Virus record (IMG/VR): IMGVR_UViG_3300045286_000094
Coordinates: 1-39,710 of that record
Length of the DNA stretch: 39,710 nucleotides
DNA from: a virus
Strand: one strand, 5' to 3'
Shown: positions 39,318 to 39,710 of the stretch, piece by piece
How the letters are laid out: each line of letters begins with the position of its first letter
Numbering within the stretch: position 1 is the stretch's first letter
The notes under the pieces: model-generated
What the model saw: the letters and a program-made list of their open reading frames with translations, nothing else
The model's database searches: none
What the model was told of the DNA's origin: nothing
Position numbers and translations under genes: made by a program

Positions 39318-39710
39318 GAACTCTCGTACTTGATACGGTCAACAAGAGCCTTGTCGCTTGGATATCCACGGCCGCATCTTTTGCGGAACCAGACTTCACC
39401 GTTCATTATGCCGATACGAATGGGACAACCTTCACGGAGGGGTCTCAGGATGGGGTCCTGAATGGATCCAATTTGGTAACAATCTGCGATCCTCCTGCAA
39501 CCGGATATCGTCGTGTTATCAAGTCTATCACAATCAACAACGTCGATATTGATCTCGTTGAACTTTACGTTCAGTTCGTAAACGGCGCAAACGCGAGAAT
39601 GATCTGGCATGGCATTCTTAGTGTCGCCGACGTATGGACCCTTGAAGGAACGTATGATAGCGCTGGTGCCTACAAGGGGACGGGAGGAGGTGGCGGGGGT
39701 GGCGCCGCAA
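39314..39710 (+). CDS. Tail fibre N-terminal part (3' partial, likely joins 3-815)
   Basis: ATG 39314 overlaps the preceding stop. The 132 visible residues start LVLDTVNKSLVAWIS, then FTVHYADTNGTTF, GYRRVIKSITINN, and RMIWHGILS before a Gly-rich tail (GTGGGGGGG). This resembles the N-terminal domain of several phage fibres that precede collagen or beta-helix parts. The last base is the first of a codon that base pairs 1-2 complete (AGG), and frame 3 at the left end is open, so the gene likely continues there. Confidence 0.8.
   Translation, partial: MRTLVLDTVNKSLVAWISTAASFAEPDFTVHYADTNGTTFTEGSQDGVLNGSNLVTICDPPATGYRRVIKSITINNVDIDLVELYVQFVNGANARMIWHGILSVADVWTLEGTYDSAGAYKGTGGGGGGGAA

Noticed and set aside
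1-39710. tRNA genes, CRISPR arrays, integrase, insertion sequences
   Set aside because: No cloverleaf-like T-arm sequences, spaced repeat arrays, recombinase signatures or IS ends were recognised by reading; a tRNAscan/HMM search would be decisive.

Overview
The window is a dsDNA bacteriophage genome, very probably the whole of it in circularly permuted form. Evidence: a complete set of virion genes (terminase large subunit, portal, scaffold-like, major capsid, decoration-like, adaptor, tail hub-like, fibres, internal virion proteins, holin), tightly packed genes with ATGA/TAATG overlaps, and a gene that runs off the right end (39314-39710) and is continued in the correct frame by an open frame entering at the left end (3-815). 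There is no tape-measure gene and there are several large helical internal proteins, so a podovirus-like short-tailed virion is the best guess. Shine-Dalgarno sequences match a normal bacterial anti-SD, promoters look sigma70-like, and several products carry Sec-type signal peptides, so the host is a bacterium, probably Gram-negative. No integrase, CI-type repressor, DNA polymerase, primase, helicase, tRNA or CRISPR array was seen.

Layout. (1) 1-12616, plus strand: end of a beta-helix-like fibre, a secreted-looking fibre with 28-residue repeats, a 3-TM holin, several small membrane or exported proteins with Fn3/Ig-like sequences, then coiled-coil internal virion proteins ending in a 1545-residue giant, a KTSC protein, a DUF5675 protein and another exported beta-sandwich protein. 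A strong bidirectional terminator (12647-12676) closes this late operon. (2) 12747-24708, minus strand: early/middle genes, mostly small zinc-ribbon or unknown phage proteins, with a ParB-like protein, a DUF1376 replication protein, a small HTH protein, a PD-(D/E)XK exonuclease, an ERF single-strand annealing protein, a DUF932 protein and a DUF4326 protein. (3) 24709-25879: a 1.17-kb non-coding control region between divergent operons, with palindromic operators, short repeats and hairpins. (4) 25880-39710, plus strand: small early-late genes, a DUF1064-like nuclease, terminase, portal, capsid and tail genes, running into the fibre that closes the circle.

How it appears to work: the phage relies on host replication enzymes but brings its own recombination pair (exonuclease plus ERF) and a DUF1376/HTH/ParB-like set. 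Rightward transcription starts from a promoter whose -10 box lies seven bases before the first ATG (25844-25882), apparently giving a leaderless mRNA, with a second promoter at 30536 for the portal-to-fibre block.

The most unusual items are: a hairpin-dense 340-nt non-coding segment (22938-23277) that may be an undescribed structured RNA; paired TGTCAA-N4-TTGACA operators on both sides of a zinc-ribbon gene; a small Tat-like protein carrying a copy of the capsid protein N-terminal arm (26709-27011); CXXCH motifs in two exported-looking proteins; and a 16-residue Arg/Lys-rich peptide gene with an 11-nt perfect Shine-Dalgarno.
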